From NCBI GenBank assembly GCA_965263105.1, contig CBDHGL010000003.1, forward strand, positions 3,658,001 to 3,722,000: a stretch of 64,000 bases of DNA. Direction: 5' to 3'. The notes below the pieces were generated by a model, which did not search any database, had not been told where the DNA came from, and was given only the letters and a program-made list of their open reading frames with translations. Both the position numbers and the translations under genes were made by a program. This document shows positions 43,250 through 52,150 of this stretch, one piece after another; position 1 is the first letter of the stretch; every line of letters begins with the position of its first letter. Origin of the DNA: JBCCTX01 sp965263105 (GTDB lineage: Bacteria; Bacteroidota; Bacteroidia; J057).

Positions 43250-44074
43250 ATGAATAAGCAAAGACTCGTACCTTCTTTCGTTTTTATTTTTATTGGTGTC
43301 CTGGTTCTGCTAACCTTGGGCTCAGGTGCCTTTAAGACGATTGACGCCGGTGAGAAAGGGGTGATTTTCCGTAAATTTGCAGGCGGGGTAGACACCTCTA
43401 AAGTTTTCCAACAAGGCTTTCACATTATAGCCCCCTGGAATACCATGACGCCATACAATGTTCGGATAAAAGAGGTAGAACTGAAAAGTATTAAGGTATT
43501 GACCAACAATGGGTTGGAGATAGATATGGACCTTACGCTTCGTTATAGCCTGATTACAGAGAAAGTGGCTGTTTTACATGATAGAGTGGGCCAGAACTAC
43601 GAAAACTCTATTGTAATTCCAGAAATTCGCTCTGCTACCCGTGAGGTGATAGGAAAGTATTCTCCAGAGGAATTATATTCTGCTAAAAGAGAGATCATTC
43701 AGGAAGAGATTACCGGAAAAACAGAAAGTGCTCTTAAGGCCAAATATATTAACCTTGATGCAGTACGTATCCGCAATGTAACCCTGCCTCCAACGATTCG
43801 TACGGCGATCGAGAGTAAACTGAGACAAGAGCAAGAATCCCTTGAATATGACTTTCGCATTCAGAAAGAAACCAAGGAAGCAGAAAGGAAGCGAATTGAA
43901 GCGGAAGGTATTAAAGAATACCAGAATATTGTTTCACAAAGTCTTTCCGACCGTTTGCTCAAATGGCAGGGTATTGAGGCAACTAAGGAATTGGCTGACT
44001 CTGAGAATACAAAAGTAATTGTTGTAGGTGGAGGAGGATCGGATGGCCTTCCCCTCATTTTGGGAGGTAACTAA
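43250..44074 (+). CDS. Prohibitin/SPFH-family membrane protein
   Basis: A 274-residue protein with one N-terminal membrane anchor (about 9-28), then an SPFH/band 7 domain (about 30-195: DAGEKGVIFRKFAGG, GFHIIAPWNTM, LTLRYSL, EIRSATREVIGKYSPEELYS) and a coiled-coil helix (about 195-250, Glu/Lys/Arg rich). It ends in a Gly-rich tail. Prohibitins form ring assemblies that organise membranes or control membrane proteases. It appears monocistronic, with terminators on both sides. Confidence 0.9.
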   Translation: MNKQRLVPSFVFIFIGVLVLLTLGSGAFKTIDAGEKGVIFRKFAGGVDTSKVFQQGFHIIAPWNTMTPYNVRIKEVELKSIKVLTNNGLEIDMDLTLRYSLITEKVAVLHDRVGQNYENSIVIPEIRSATREVIGKYSPEELYSAKREIIQEEITGKTESALKAKYINLDAVRIRNVTLPPTIRTAIESKLRQEQESLEYDFRIQKETKEAERKRIEAEGIKEYQNIVSQSLSDRLLKWQGIEATKELADSENTKVIVVGGGGSDGLPLILGGN

Positions 44075-44119
44075 ATTTTTGCGCTGAAGAGATACTTTCT
44101 TTACCGATAATCTCTTATG

Positions 44120-44165
44120 GGACCTAAAGATATGAACTTGTATCTCTAGGTCCTTGTTGTTTTGT
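44120..44165 (+). terminator. Terminator after the prohibitin gene
   Basis: Thirteen-base arms (ggacctaaagata / tatctctaggtcc) pair with one mismatch around an 8-base loop, then ttgttgttttg follows. It ends only a few bases before the vWA gene start, so that gene's leader may contain the hairpin. Confidence 0.7.
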
Positions 44166-44172
44166 CCGGAAT

Positions 44173-45144
44173 ATGTTTGCGGTTAATTATTGGGCATACC
44201 CACAGGCACTTTGGTTATTATTAGTTATCCCCCTTTTTTTATGGGGGTATAGAAAAATTTTTGATTCAAAAAGACTCATTGTAAATAGTTCTTTTCCGAG
44301 TGATCATATACCCAATCTGACCCCTATCCGGTGGGTGTTGGTCTATCTTCCGTATGTTTTTTACTTGTTGGCCTTAGTAGCTTGTATCCTGGCTTTAGCT
44401 CGCCCACAAGTTCAGTCGAAATGGGAAAACCAAGACTTGAAGGGGCAAGAGTTTATTTGCCTTATTGATATGAGCCAAAGCATGGTGGAGGTCGAAGGCC
44501 GAATTTCTTCCATTCAAACGTATCTTATATCCCTGTTGGAAAGTTTTGACGGTGACAGGATGGGAATAATTCTATTTGGAGAAGAAGCATTTACCTATGT
44601 CCCAATTACCTGGGATTCCAAAGCCCTCCAGGAGTTGATTGCTCGGATTAAACCTGGGATGATCCCAGCAGGGGGTACGTCAATAGGGAATGCGATCGCC
44701 CTGGGTTTAAGGAGACTAGAGTCAAGTCAATCGAATTCCCCTTCCCTGCTTCTTTTTAGTGATGGAGGTAATAATCGTAGCCTTATAGCTCCTATGAGCG
44801 CTTCTCGTATGGCAGCAGAGAAAGAAGTACCCCTCACAGCTATTATTTGGAGACCCAATCCCGATTCCCTACGATTACGCCAGAATATGGCCAGAGATTC
44901 ACTTACTTGGACCCAAATGACCGAACTTGGGGGAGGACGTACCTATTTCCTTCCTTTTGCGTCAGATATTCCGAGAGATATTTCCATACATTTAGCTAGT
45001 GATGGAGACTCCCTGAACAGGAAGGAACTCAATTTCCGTAGAGTAAAAGAACTTTACCCCAATCTGCTTTTCGGAGCATTCATTTTGTTGAGCCTATCCT
45101 TCCTTTTTCGCTATAGTTCCTGGTCCAATCCCTTGGAGATGTAA
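44173..45144 (+). CDS. BatA-like von Willebrand factor A membrane protein
   Basis: A 323-residue protein with N-terminal membrane spans (about 13-27 and 53-75), a vWA domain (about 93-280) and a C-terminal span (about 295-313). The metal-ion adhesion site is intact: D99-x-S101-x-S103 (DMSQS), T169 in GGTS and D197 in SDGG. This is the BatA architecture of the Bacteroides aerotolerance operon, but no MoxR, BatB, BatD or TPR Bat partner is nearby. It ends two bases from the convergent mrdA stop. Confidence 0.85.
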   Translation: MFAVNYWAYPQALWLLLVIPLFLWGYRKIFDSKRLIVNSSFPSDHIPNLTPIRWVLVYLPYVFYLLALVACILALARPQVQSKWENQDLKGQEFICLIDMSQSMVEVEGRISSIQTYLISLLESFDGDRMGIILFGEEAFTYVPITWDSKALQELIARIKPGMIPAGGTSIGNAIALGLRRLESSQSNSPSLLLFSDGGNNRSLIAPMSASRMAAEKEVPLTAIIWRPNPDSLRLRQNMARDSLTWTQMTELGGGRTYFLPFASDIPRDISIHLASDGDSLNRKELNFRRVKELYPNLLFGAFILLSLSFLFRYSSWSNPLEM

Positions 45145-45146
45145 GG

Positions 45147-46976
45147 TTAAAAATGGGCCTTTCGAATTCGATTCCATCTTTGGGTGTGTAGAATCTCCTT
45201 TCTGAGAAACTTTTCAATCATGAGCCCTCCAGTGGGGGCTGCCCAGGAACCACCACCACCAGCATTCTCTACGATAACGGCAACGGCAATTTGTGGATTA
45301 TGCTTAGGGGCAAATCCAATGAAAACGGAGTGATCCTCGCCATGTGGATTCTCCACCGTACCCGTTTTGCCACACACAGGTAGATCTGGACCCAAATAAG
45401 CCTGCCTTGCTGTACCACTCTGCACCACTGACTCCATGGCATCGATTACCGCATCATAATAGGCGGGTTTAACTGGATTATACTGCTTTTCATATTGTAT
45501 AGGAACCCAGGAAGGATCTGCTTCTCCTCGCGTAGCAATAGCAAAATGAGGTCTCTTGTAAAAGCCCTTGTTGGCAATAATGGCCGTTAAATTGGCCATT
45601 TGAAGGGGAGTCATTTCTATTTCACCCTGGCCAATAGAATTGCTTATCGTTGTGATGGCATTCCATCGTTTTTTTCCGTACCAGGTTTTGGGATTATCGT
45701 ATAACTCGGTAGTGGGAAGGAAGCCCGCTCGTTCATAAGGAAGATCTACCAATAGCTCGTGACCCATTCCCATTTTGTACATATAGTCATGCCATACTTT
45801 AAAACTTCTGTATATGTCACCGCCAAATTTTTTGCTATTTAAAAAGTCTACATAAGTCGCGGCAAAGTAGGAGTTGCACGAATAACGAATGGCATTTTTT
45901 AGACTGGTTGGATGAGGGTGAAGCCGACAACCTGGTCTTCCTCTATTGCGCCAGAATCCCCCTCCACAACTGTAAACAGTTTCAGGACTAATGATCCCCT
46001 CATTCAATGCCGCAAGGGCTACAGGGATCTTGAAAATGGAGCCTGGGCTATATCGGCCCATAATAGGACGATTTAGTAAGGGCAAAAGGGAATCATTACG
46101 TAAGGTTATCCAATTTTTACGAAAATTTTGTCCCGTCAGATTGCTCGGATTGTAGGTAGGTGCACTGACAAAGGCAAGAATCTCTCCAGTAAAAGGTTGT
46201 ATTGCTACGATGCTTCCCCGTTTATGGGTCATTAGATCTTCCCCAAATGCTTGTAAGGAAGGTTCAATACCCAGCATAATGTCTTTCCCTCGAACAGCGG
46301 GAAGGTCCATTTTGCCATCTGCAAAGCTTCCTACCTCCCTACCCAGCCGATCTTTTAAAATGATCTGCCTGCCGGGAACCCCTCTAAGCAGGGTATCGTA
46401 ACTACGTTCAATACCAGATTTTCCTACCATATCCCCAATCCTATAGGTTCCGGGCTTTGCCATACGGATATCCGCTGAATCAACCTCCCCTATGTATCCT
46501 AAAAAACAGGCGCCTACTTCATTTTCATAGCGCCGCTTGCTGCTCATATTAAAGGAGATTCCGCCAAAGTTCCAGGTAAGTTCCTGGAGAATAGAATAGG
46601 TATTGGGCTCAATATATTGGGATAAAACTGATTCTCCGTATTTGTTGTTTTTGCGAAAGCTGGCCACCTTCTTTTCGATTTCTTCTGCTGTCATCCCCAG
46701 AAATCTTGGAAATACACTGCTATCCTCTATGATAAGCTCATTAGGAGTAACCCTCAAATCGAACAGAGGACTATTCTTTACGTAAATTTTTCCATTTCTG
46801 TCATAGATATTTCCTCTGGGAGGGACAATGATGCGATTGCTCTTGGTCCGTCTACCAGCCATTTCTCGGTACTTATCACTCAGAATTTGAATACTAAACA
46901 ATCGAGAGATAAACAGGAAAAATATGCATACAAGGACAAGGAAAATTACCTGACCACGGGTTTTGTGCGAATCCAT
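45147..46976 (-). CDS. mrdA: Penicillin-binding protein 2 (elongasome transpeptidase)
   Basis: A 609-residue class B PBP with an N-terminal membrane anchor (about 9-28), a dimerisation domain (PPRGNIYDRNG) and a transpeptidase domain. The catalytic SxxK is SIFK (near residue 311), SxN is SCN, and KTGT is present. It cross-links peptidoglycan during cell elongation. It is last in the purN-purH-mreBCD-mrdA operon. The partner rodA, which usually follows in Bacteroidota, is not here. Confidence 0.95.
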   Translation of the reverse strand: MDSHKTRGQVIFLVLVCIFFLFISRLFSIQILSDKYREMAGRRTKSNRIIVPPRGNIYDRNGKIYVKNSPLFDLRVTPNELIIEDSSVFPRFLGMTAEEIEKKVASFRKNNKYGESVLSQYIEPNTYSILQELTWNFGGISFNMSSKRRYENEVGACFLGYIGEVDSADIRMAKPGTYRIGDMVGKSGIERSYDTLLRGVPGRQIILKDRLGREVGSFADGKMDLPAVRGKDIMLGIEPSLQAFGEDLMTHKRGSIVAIQPFTGEILAFVSAPTYNPSNLTGQNFRKNWITLRNDSLLPLLNRPIMGRYSPGSIFKIPVALAALNEGIISPETVYSCGGGFWRNRGRPGCRLHPHPTSLKNAIRYSCNSYFAATYVDFLNSKKFGGDIYRSFKVWHDYMYKMGMGHELLVDLPYERAGFLPTTELYDNPKTWYGKKRWNAITTISNSIGQGEIEMTPLQMANLTAIIANKGFYKRPHFAIATRGEADPSWVPIQYEKQYNPVKPAYYDAVIDAMESVVQSGTARQAYLGPDLPVCGKTGTVENPHGEDHSVFIGFAPKHNPQIAVAVIVENAGGGGSWAAPTGGLMIEKFLRKEILHTQRWNRIRKAHF

Positions 46977-47011
46977 TTCCTAGAGATAATGATGAAGTGA
47001 TCTTATTCCTT

Positions 47012-47521
47012 CTAGCGTTTGTATACCAGAATACAAATCATATAAGAAAATACAAAGGTAATGATTGTACTACTGAAAATCTTTAACAAAGTCCATCCAA
47101 AATGGCGGAAAGAGTAGGCTTCTAATAAGAAATACCCTGTGTGATGGATAAAAATTAGGGGAAGTAAAAAGAAGATATACCAAACGTAGTCCTGCTTGTA
47201 AAAGGAAAATTCGTCTGCAGCCTTGGAAAAACTACCAGTAGATGAAAGTAGCATAGCAGGCTTACGGAAACTGGCGGCCAATAAGGTAGAAAAAGTATGA
47301 ATTCCTATTGATAGGGGACTTGAAAACCAATCCATAACGAGGCCCATAAAAAAACAGATGAGGTAATACAGAGGAATGGGGATATTTAACGGAACCATGA
47401 AAATGGCTACCAAAAAAACAAAGGGAGTTGCTATATTATATAGGCTTATATGGTTAAATAGGACAATTTGCAAGGTCCCGAGCAAAAGAAAAAGAAAAAT
47501 ATGACTAAGAGGATTCCTCAT
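47012..47521 (-). CDS. mreD: Rod shape-determining protein MreD
   Basis: A 169-residue protein, almost entirely hydrophobic, with five to six membrane spans. The position between mreC (8-base gap) and mrdA (35-base gap), its size and its hydrophobic pattern identify it; MreD proteins have little sequence conservation. It belongs to the elongasome membrane core. Confidence 0.88.
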   Translation of the reverse strand: MRNPLSHIFLFLLLGTLQIVLFNHISLYNIATPFVFLVAIFMVPLNIPIPLYYLICFFMGLVMDWFSSPLSIGIHTFSTLLAASFRKPAMLLSSTGSFSKAADEFSFYKQDYVWYIFFLLPLIFIHHTGYFLLEAYSFRHFGWTLLKIFSSTIITFVFSYMICILVYKR

Positions 47522-47529
47522 ATTTGAGT

Positions 47530-48393
47530 TTAAACATCAGGCAAAAGATCTTCCTGGGAAAGACTATCCAATTCCGTCTTGTTTAAGTTTTTAATAATAT
47601 ATACTTGGTTGAGTTGATAAAAATCAGATGCTAATTTTATCCATACTTCATAAAAGCCTTCTGCAGTTTGTGCCCCTACAGAATCAACATATCCTACGGG
47701 ATAATCGGGAGGAAAAATATGGCTATAGCCACTGGTAACCAAGGTATCATTGATCTGAATGACCCGGTCACTTGGGATAATTTTTGCAAAACCTTCTCTG
47801 GGATTCAATCCCTGCCATTGGTACACCCCTATATTCTCTTTGTTTTTTGACTTGATACTCAGCTTTATTTGCTGGTTTAACAGACTGATAGCGATACTGT
47901 AATTACTTGTGGTTTGGATCACTCGGCCTACGACCCCCTCCAGAGAAACAACCCCCATATCTTTTTCAATTCCGTCCTTGAATCCTTTATCTAGCGTAAA
48001 ATAATTATAGGAGAGGTCTGTACTATTTTGAATAATCTTACTACTGATCAACTGATAGGATAGGTCGTCTAGAGGGACTATTGATTCTATAGCTATGGCG
48101 GAATCATTTGAGGAGATCAACAGATTCTTCAAATATTCTTTTAAGTGTAGGTTTTCCTCCAATAACTGTTGGTTATTATGGATGAGCAAATCGTTTTGCG
48201 ACTGCAGAGAAAAATAAGAACTTACCTTGGCTCTTCGCTGGGCTAGACCCAAAGATACATTTAATAAGGAATCCCCTAAAGCATTTCGTTGGGGGGCATT
48301 GAACCGAATAACTAAAAACAAGGCTAATCCTTCTAAAAACAGGAAGAGGAGTACATTTCTACTAGCATATAAAAAAGATATTAGCCTAAACAT
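47530..48393 (-). CDS. mreC: Rod shape-determining protein MreC
   Basis: A 287-residue bitopic protein with a membrane span (about 10-28), a coiled coil (about 60-95, LLIHNNQQLLEENLHLKEYL) and a periplasmic beta-barrel core (SSKIIQNS, NYFTLDKGFKDGIEKDMGVVS, GVVGRV). MreC links MreB to PBP2 and activates it. It lies 25 bases after mreB. Confidence 0.95.
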   Translation of the reverse strand: MFRLISFLYASRNVLLFLFLEGLALFLVIRFNAPQRNALGDSLLNVSLGLAQRRAKVSSYFSLQSQNDLLIHNNQQLLEENLHLKEYLKNLLISSNDSAIAIESIVPLDDLSYQLISSKIIQNSTDLSYNYFTLDKGFKDGIEKDMGVVSLEGVVGRVIQTTSNYSIAISLLNQQIKLSIKSKNKENIGVYQWQGLNPREGFAKIIPSDRVIQINDTLVTSGYSHIFPPDYPVGYVDSVGAQTAEGFYEVWIKLASDFYQLNQVYIIKNLNKTELDSLSQEDLLPDV

Positions 48394-48418
48394 GTAATTT
48401 GTACTTCATCAGGAGAAG

Positions 48419-49441
48419 TCAACTCATTAGGTATTTGTATTCTCCAATATTTTCCAGGCAAATTCCAGTCCCTCTTACCACAGCCCTTAGGGGGTCTTCT
48501 GCTACGTGGATCGGAAGTTTAGTCTTTTCAGCCAATCGTATATCGAGCCCCCTTAGTGCGGCCCCTCCTCCTGTAAGATGGATACCTCGATCGTAGATAT
48601 CTGCGGATAGTTCAGGAGGAGTGCTTTCCAATGCTTTGAGAATAGCATCCTCAATTTTGGCAATGGATTTGTTGATGGCATGGGCAATTTCTGTGTGAGA
48701 AATCTCAATGATCTTAGGAATTCCCGTCATGAGGTCCTTACCTCTCACTTCTATAGGACTGGGAGGCTCATCCAAGTCGGGAAGGGCAGCCCCTACATCT
48801 ATTTTTAGCCGTTCTGCACTACGCTCCCCAATTAACATATTGTGTTGTTTCCGCATATAATCGAGGATGTCGTCATTGAATTCATCTCCTGCAATCCGTA
48901 TACTTTGATCGGTTACGATACCCGACAAAGCGATCACCGCAATTTCCGTGGTTCCTCCTCCTATATCTACGACCATATGTCCAGTTGGCTCCTTAATATT
49001 GAGCCCAATCCCAATGGCTGCCGCCATCGGTTCTGCAATCAAATTGACCTCCTTGGCTCCAGCTTGTTCGGCCGAGTCCTTTACTGCACGTTTTTCGACT
49101 TCCGTAATGCCACTCGGGATGCAAATGACCATACGATAACTCGTCGATAGCCATTTTCTTCTATTGGGTATCATTTTGATTAATCCCCGGATCATGTGTT
49201 CGGCAACAGTAAAATCGGCAATTACTCCATCTCGTAGAGGACGAATGGTTTTATACTTTTCATGGGTTTTTTCGTGCATTTGTTGCGCCTCGTTGCCTAC
49301 GGCAATTACCTTCCCTGACATTCGGTCTACAGCAACGATAGAAGGTTGGTCAACAACGATTTCATCGTTGTACATAATAAGGGTATTTGCAGTACCCAAA
49401 TCTATGGCAATATTAGTTGTTAAAAAATCAAATAGCCCCAT
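48419..49441 (-). CDS. mreB: Rod shape-determining protein MreB
   Basis: A 340-residue bacterial actin. The start MGLFDFL is chosen because MreB begins there and its ATG overlaps the purH stop (TAATG). Seen: phosphate 1 loop AIDLGTANT, IAEPMAAAIG, phosphate 2 loop VVDIGGGTTEIAVI, and LTGGGAALRGLD near the end. It forms membrane filaments that guide wall synthesis. Translational coupling to purH is likely. Confidence 0.97.
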   Translation of the reverse strand: MGLFDFLTTNIAIDLGTANTLIMYNDEIVVDQPSIVAVDRMSGKVIAVGNEAQQMHEKTHEKYKTIRPLRDGVIADFTVAEHMIRGLIKMIPNRRKWLSTSYRMVICIPSGITEVEKRAVKDSAEQAGAKEVNLIAEPMAAAIGIGLNIKEPTGHMVVDIGGGTTEIAVIALSGIVTDQSIRIAGDEFNDDILDYMRKQHNMLIGERSAERLKIDVGAALPDLDEPPSPIEVRGKDLMTGIPKIIEISHTEIAHAINKSIAKIEDAILKALESTPPELSADIYDRGIHLTGGGAALRGLDIRLAEKTKLPIHVAEDPLRAVVRGTGICLENIGEYKYLMS

Positions 49442-50937
49442 TAATGTTTGAAATGACGGATTCCTGTGAAAATTAAGCACATATCCTGGTTTTCACAATA
49501 ATTGATAGATTCTTGGTCTCTTTTTGACCCACCAGGCTGGACGACTACTTCTATTCCATTTTCATAAGCTAATGATACACAATCTGCGAATGGGAAAAAA
49601 GCATCCGATGCCAATACGGCTCCCTTCAGTGAAAAACCTAGGTTTTTTGCTTTGTGAATGGCTTGTCTCAAGGCATCAATACGGGAAGTTTGCCCAACAC
49701 CACTACCGATGAGCTGCTTATCTCTTACCAAGGCAATGGCATTGGATTTCAGGTGTTTACATACTACATCACCAAACCAGGTGTCTGTGAGTTCTGAAGT
49801 GGTAGGTTGTCTAGACGTCTTTATTTCAATATGGTCTTTATCAAATTTAAGGGTGTCAGTATCCTGAGAAATCGTTCCATTAAGTAAGCTCTTCTGTATT
49901 CGCTTTGGATGGTATGATTTAACTTGTTTCAGAAGCCTTCGATTTTTCTTTTGCTGCAAAATTTCTAGTGCTTCAGGTAGGAACTCATGGGCGATTAACA
50001 CCTCAAAAAACAATTCGGAAATCTTTTTTGCCAAGGCTGCATCGACTGTTCCGTTACAGGCTAATATTCCTCCAAAAGCAGAAATGGGATCTCCTGCAAG
50101 GGCTTTATCCCATGCTTCTGACAAGTTCTTACCCAAAGCACATCCACAGGCATTGGTGTGTTTGACGATCACAAAACAGGGCTCTTCAAACTCTTGTACC
50201 AAACCCAAGGCAGCATCGATATCCACTAGATTGTTGTAGGAAAGCTCTTTTCCATGTAGTTGATGAAATATTTCTTGGAGATCGCCATGAAAATGGGCCG
50301 CTTGGTGTGGGTTTTCTCCATATCGTAACTCTTTCTTCTCGGCACCCCCATTTAGATATGAATGGATGTGTGTATCATAGGAGGAAGAAATTCGGAAAGC
50401 TTGGGTGGCAAAGGCTTTGCGCTGAGCCAGGGAAATTTGGCCCTTTTGCTTATCCAGGAGTTCTTCCACTTCCCGGTATTGATCCTGGTTAGATACTACC
50501 CAGACATGCTGGTAATTCTTTGCCGCTCCGCGGATTAGGGCGATACCCCCAATATCGATCTTTTCAATGATCTTAGCTTCGTCCTGAACTTCCCGAACTG
50601 TTTGTTCAAATGGATAGAGGTCGACAATGATTAAGTCTATTGGAGGAATTTGGTAGGTAGCCAAGTCTTTTTGATCTGCTTCTTCATCCCTCCTGGCCAG
50701 TATACCTCCGTGGATCAGTGGATGTAAGGTCTTTACACGCCCCCCCAGGATAGAAGGATATCCCGTTTTGGAGGCAACCTCAACTACGGGTACACCCAAA
50801 TTTTGTATGTATTGAGCTGTTCCACCAGTTGAATACAATTCCACTCCTTCGCGATGCAAGGCATGTATAATTGCCTCTATTCCTTCTTTGTGATAGACGG
50901 ATATAAGTGCCCGTCGAATTTTGATGCTGTCTGACAT
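49441..50937 (-). CDS. purH: Bifunctional AICAR transformylase / IMP cyclohydrolase
   Basis: A 498-residue enzyme for the last two steps of IMP synthesis. The N-terminal MGS-like cyclohydrolase domain (about 1-150) shows STGGTAQYI and GGRVKTLHP. The transformylase domain shows RYGENPHQAA and the catalytic KH in VIVKHTNACGCA, then ISAFGGILACN, and ends near the ASDAFFPFAD and PGGSKRD motifs. The upstream neighbour is purN; mreB overlaps its stop. Confidence 0.96.
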   Translation of the reverse strand: MSDSIKIRRALISVYHKEGIEAIIHALHREGVELYSTGGTAQYIQNLGVPVVEVASKTGYPSILGGRVKTLHPLIHGGILARRDEEADQKDLATYQIPPIDLIIVDLYPFEQTVREVQDEAKIIEKIDIGGIALIRGAAKNYQHVWVVSNQDQYREVEELLDKQKGQISLAQRKAFATQAFRISSSYDTHIHSYLNGGAEKKELRYGENPHQAAHFHGDLQEIFHQLHGKELSYNNLVDIDAALGLVQEFEEPCFVIVKHTNACGCALGKNLSEAWDKALAGDPISAFGGILACNGTVDAALAKKISELFFEVLIAHEFLPEALEILQQKKNRRLLKQVKSYHPKRIQKSLLNGTISQDTDTLKFDKDHIEIKTSRQPTTSELTDTWFGDVVCKHLKSNAIALVRDKQLIGSGVGQTSRIDALRQAIHKAKNLGFSLKGAVLASDAFFPFADCVSLAYENGIEVVVQPGGSKRDQESINYCENQDMCLIFTGIRHFKH

Positions 50938-50956
50938 AAATAACTAAAAACCTAAA

Positions 50957-51568
50957 TTACGAGAAATTCCGCTGCGAAAGGATTTTTTTCGTGAGTTTCT
51001 CGATGATCTGAGGATAAAATGTGTGTTCCAATACCCCTATGGCTCCCTGGAGGTCTTTTTCAGTCCATTGGGGATCAATATCAATGGCCTTTTGAAATAA
51101 AATTTCCCCATCATCATAAACAGAATTGACAAAATGAATGCTTATTCCCGATTGTCTTTCACCGGCTGCCAGGACTGCTTGATGAACGTATTTTCCATAC
51201 ATCCCTTTACCTCCGTAAGCAGGAAGGAGGGAAGGATGAATATTGAGGATCTCTTTTGGAAAACGTTCAATGAGTTCATCTGGAATTTTTTTTAGGTATC
51301 CGGCCAGAATTATCAGGTCAATCCTATAGGATTCCATGACTTGAAGTAGGTAGGCCCCAGACCTGTATTGAATCTTGGATAAGAGTAAGACGGGAACGCG
51401 AAAGTCCTTTGAAAATTCAAAAACGCCGGATTCGGGGTTTTCAGTGAGTAACAAGCCCACCTCTACTGCTGGATTGGAGGAAAAATGAGCCAGGATATTT
51501 TTCGCATTGCTGCCTCTTCCAGAGGCAAAAATGGCAATTCGAACAGAACCTGGTGAGGTATTATTCAT
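50957..51568 (-). CDS. purN: Phosphoribosylglycinamide formyltransferase
   Basis: A 203-residue folate-dependent GAR transformylase. The start MNNTSPGS is chosen because the family begins just before RIAIFASGRGSNAKNIL; a longer frame adds 36 unlike residues. The catalytic region is IILAGYLKKIP, then NIHPSLLPAYGGKGMYG with the active-site His, and SGISIHFVNSVYDDGEIL with the Asp. It lies 19 bases before purH; the two act in the same pathway. Confidence 0.95.
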   Translation of the reverse strand: MNNTSPGSVRIAIFASGRGSNAKNILAHFSSNPAVEVGLLLTENPESGVFEFSKDFRVPVLLLSKIQYRSGAYLLQVMESYRIDLIILAGYLKKIPDELIERFPKEILNIHPSLLPAYGGKGMYGKYVHQAVLAAGERQSGISIHFVNSVYDDGEILFQKAIDIDPQWTEKDLQGAIGVLEHTFYPQIIEKLTKKILSQRNFS

Positions 51569-51686
51569 ATATACTGTTAGGAGAAAATAGCAATGAGAAT
51601 TATCGAGCAAAAATAGAAATTCTTTTTTTAGATTTACAGCACGACCTAAATGTTGTGCTTGCATTGTCCTATACAAAAATAATTCT

Positions 51687-52145
51687 ATGAAGATTGGTAT
51701 TGCTTCGGATCATGCTGGGTTCGATTTGAAAGAAGAATGTAAATCTCATTTGGCAAGTCATGGATTCGCCGTAATTGACTATGGTGCATTTTCCTATGAT
51801 CCCATGGATGATTATCCAGATTGTATCGCTCCGCTAGCTATTGCAGTAGGAAAGAACGAGGTGCAAAGGGGAATCGCTGTCTGTGGGAGTGGGGTAGGGG
51901 CCTCTATTGTTTCCAATAAAGTTCCAGGGGTGCGGGCCGCCTTAATTTCCGATTCCTATTCTGCCCACCAAGGAGTAGAGCATGATGATATGAATATGAT
52001 ATGTTTGGGCTCTCGGGTGGTAGGGAAAGCCCTGGTATTTGAAATCATTGAAGCTTTTTTACGGGCAGAGTTTAGCTTTGAAGAACGGCACATAAGGAGA
52101 CTGGATAAGGTCTTAGCGCTTGAGGATTCTTACCTCATAAAATAA
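51687..52145 (+). CDS. rpiB: Ribose-5-phosphate isomerase B
   Basis: A 152-residue RpiB/LacAB sugar isomerase interconverting ribose-5-phosphate and ribulose-5-phosphate. Seen: IASDHAGFDLKEE, DYPD, the catalytic Cys and loop in AVCGSGVGASIVSNKVPGVRAAL, and HDDMNMICLGSRVVG. It is first in a four-gene oxidative pentose phosphate operon, five bases before gnd. Confidence 0.94.
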   Translation: MKIGIASDHAGFDLKEECKSHLASHGFAVIDYGAFSYDPMDDYPDCIAPLAIAVGKNEVQRGIAVCGSGVGASIVSNKVPGVRAALISDSYSAHQGVEHDDMNMICLGSRVVGKALVFEIIEAFLRAEFSFEERHIRRLDKVLALEDSYLIK

Positions 52146-52150
52146 TATAT

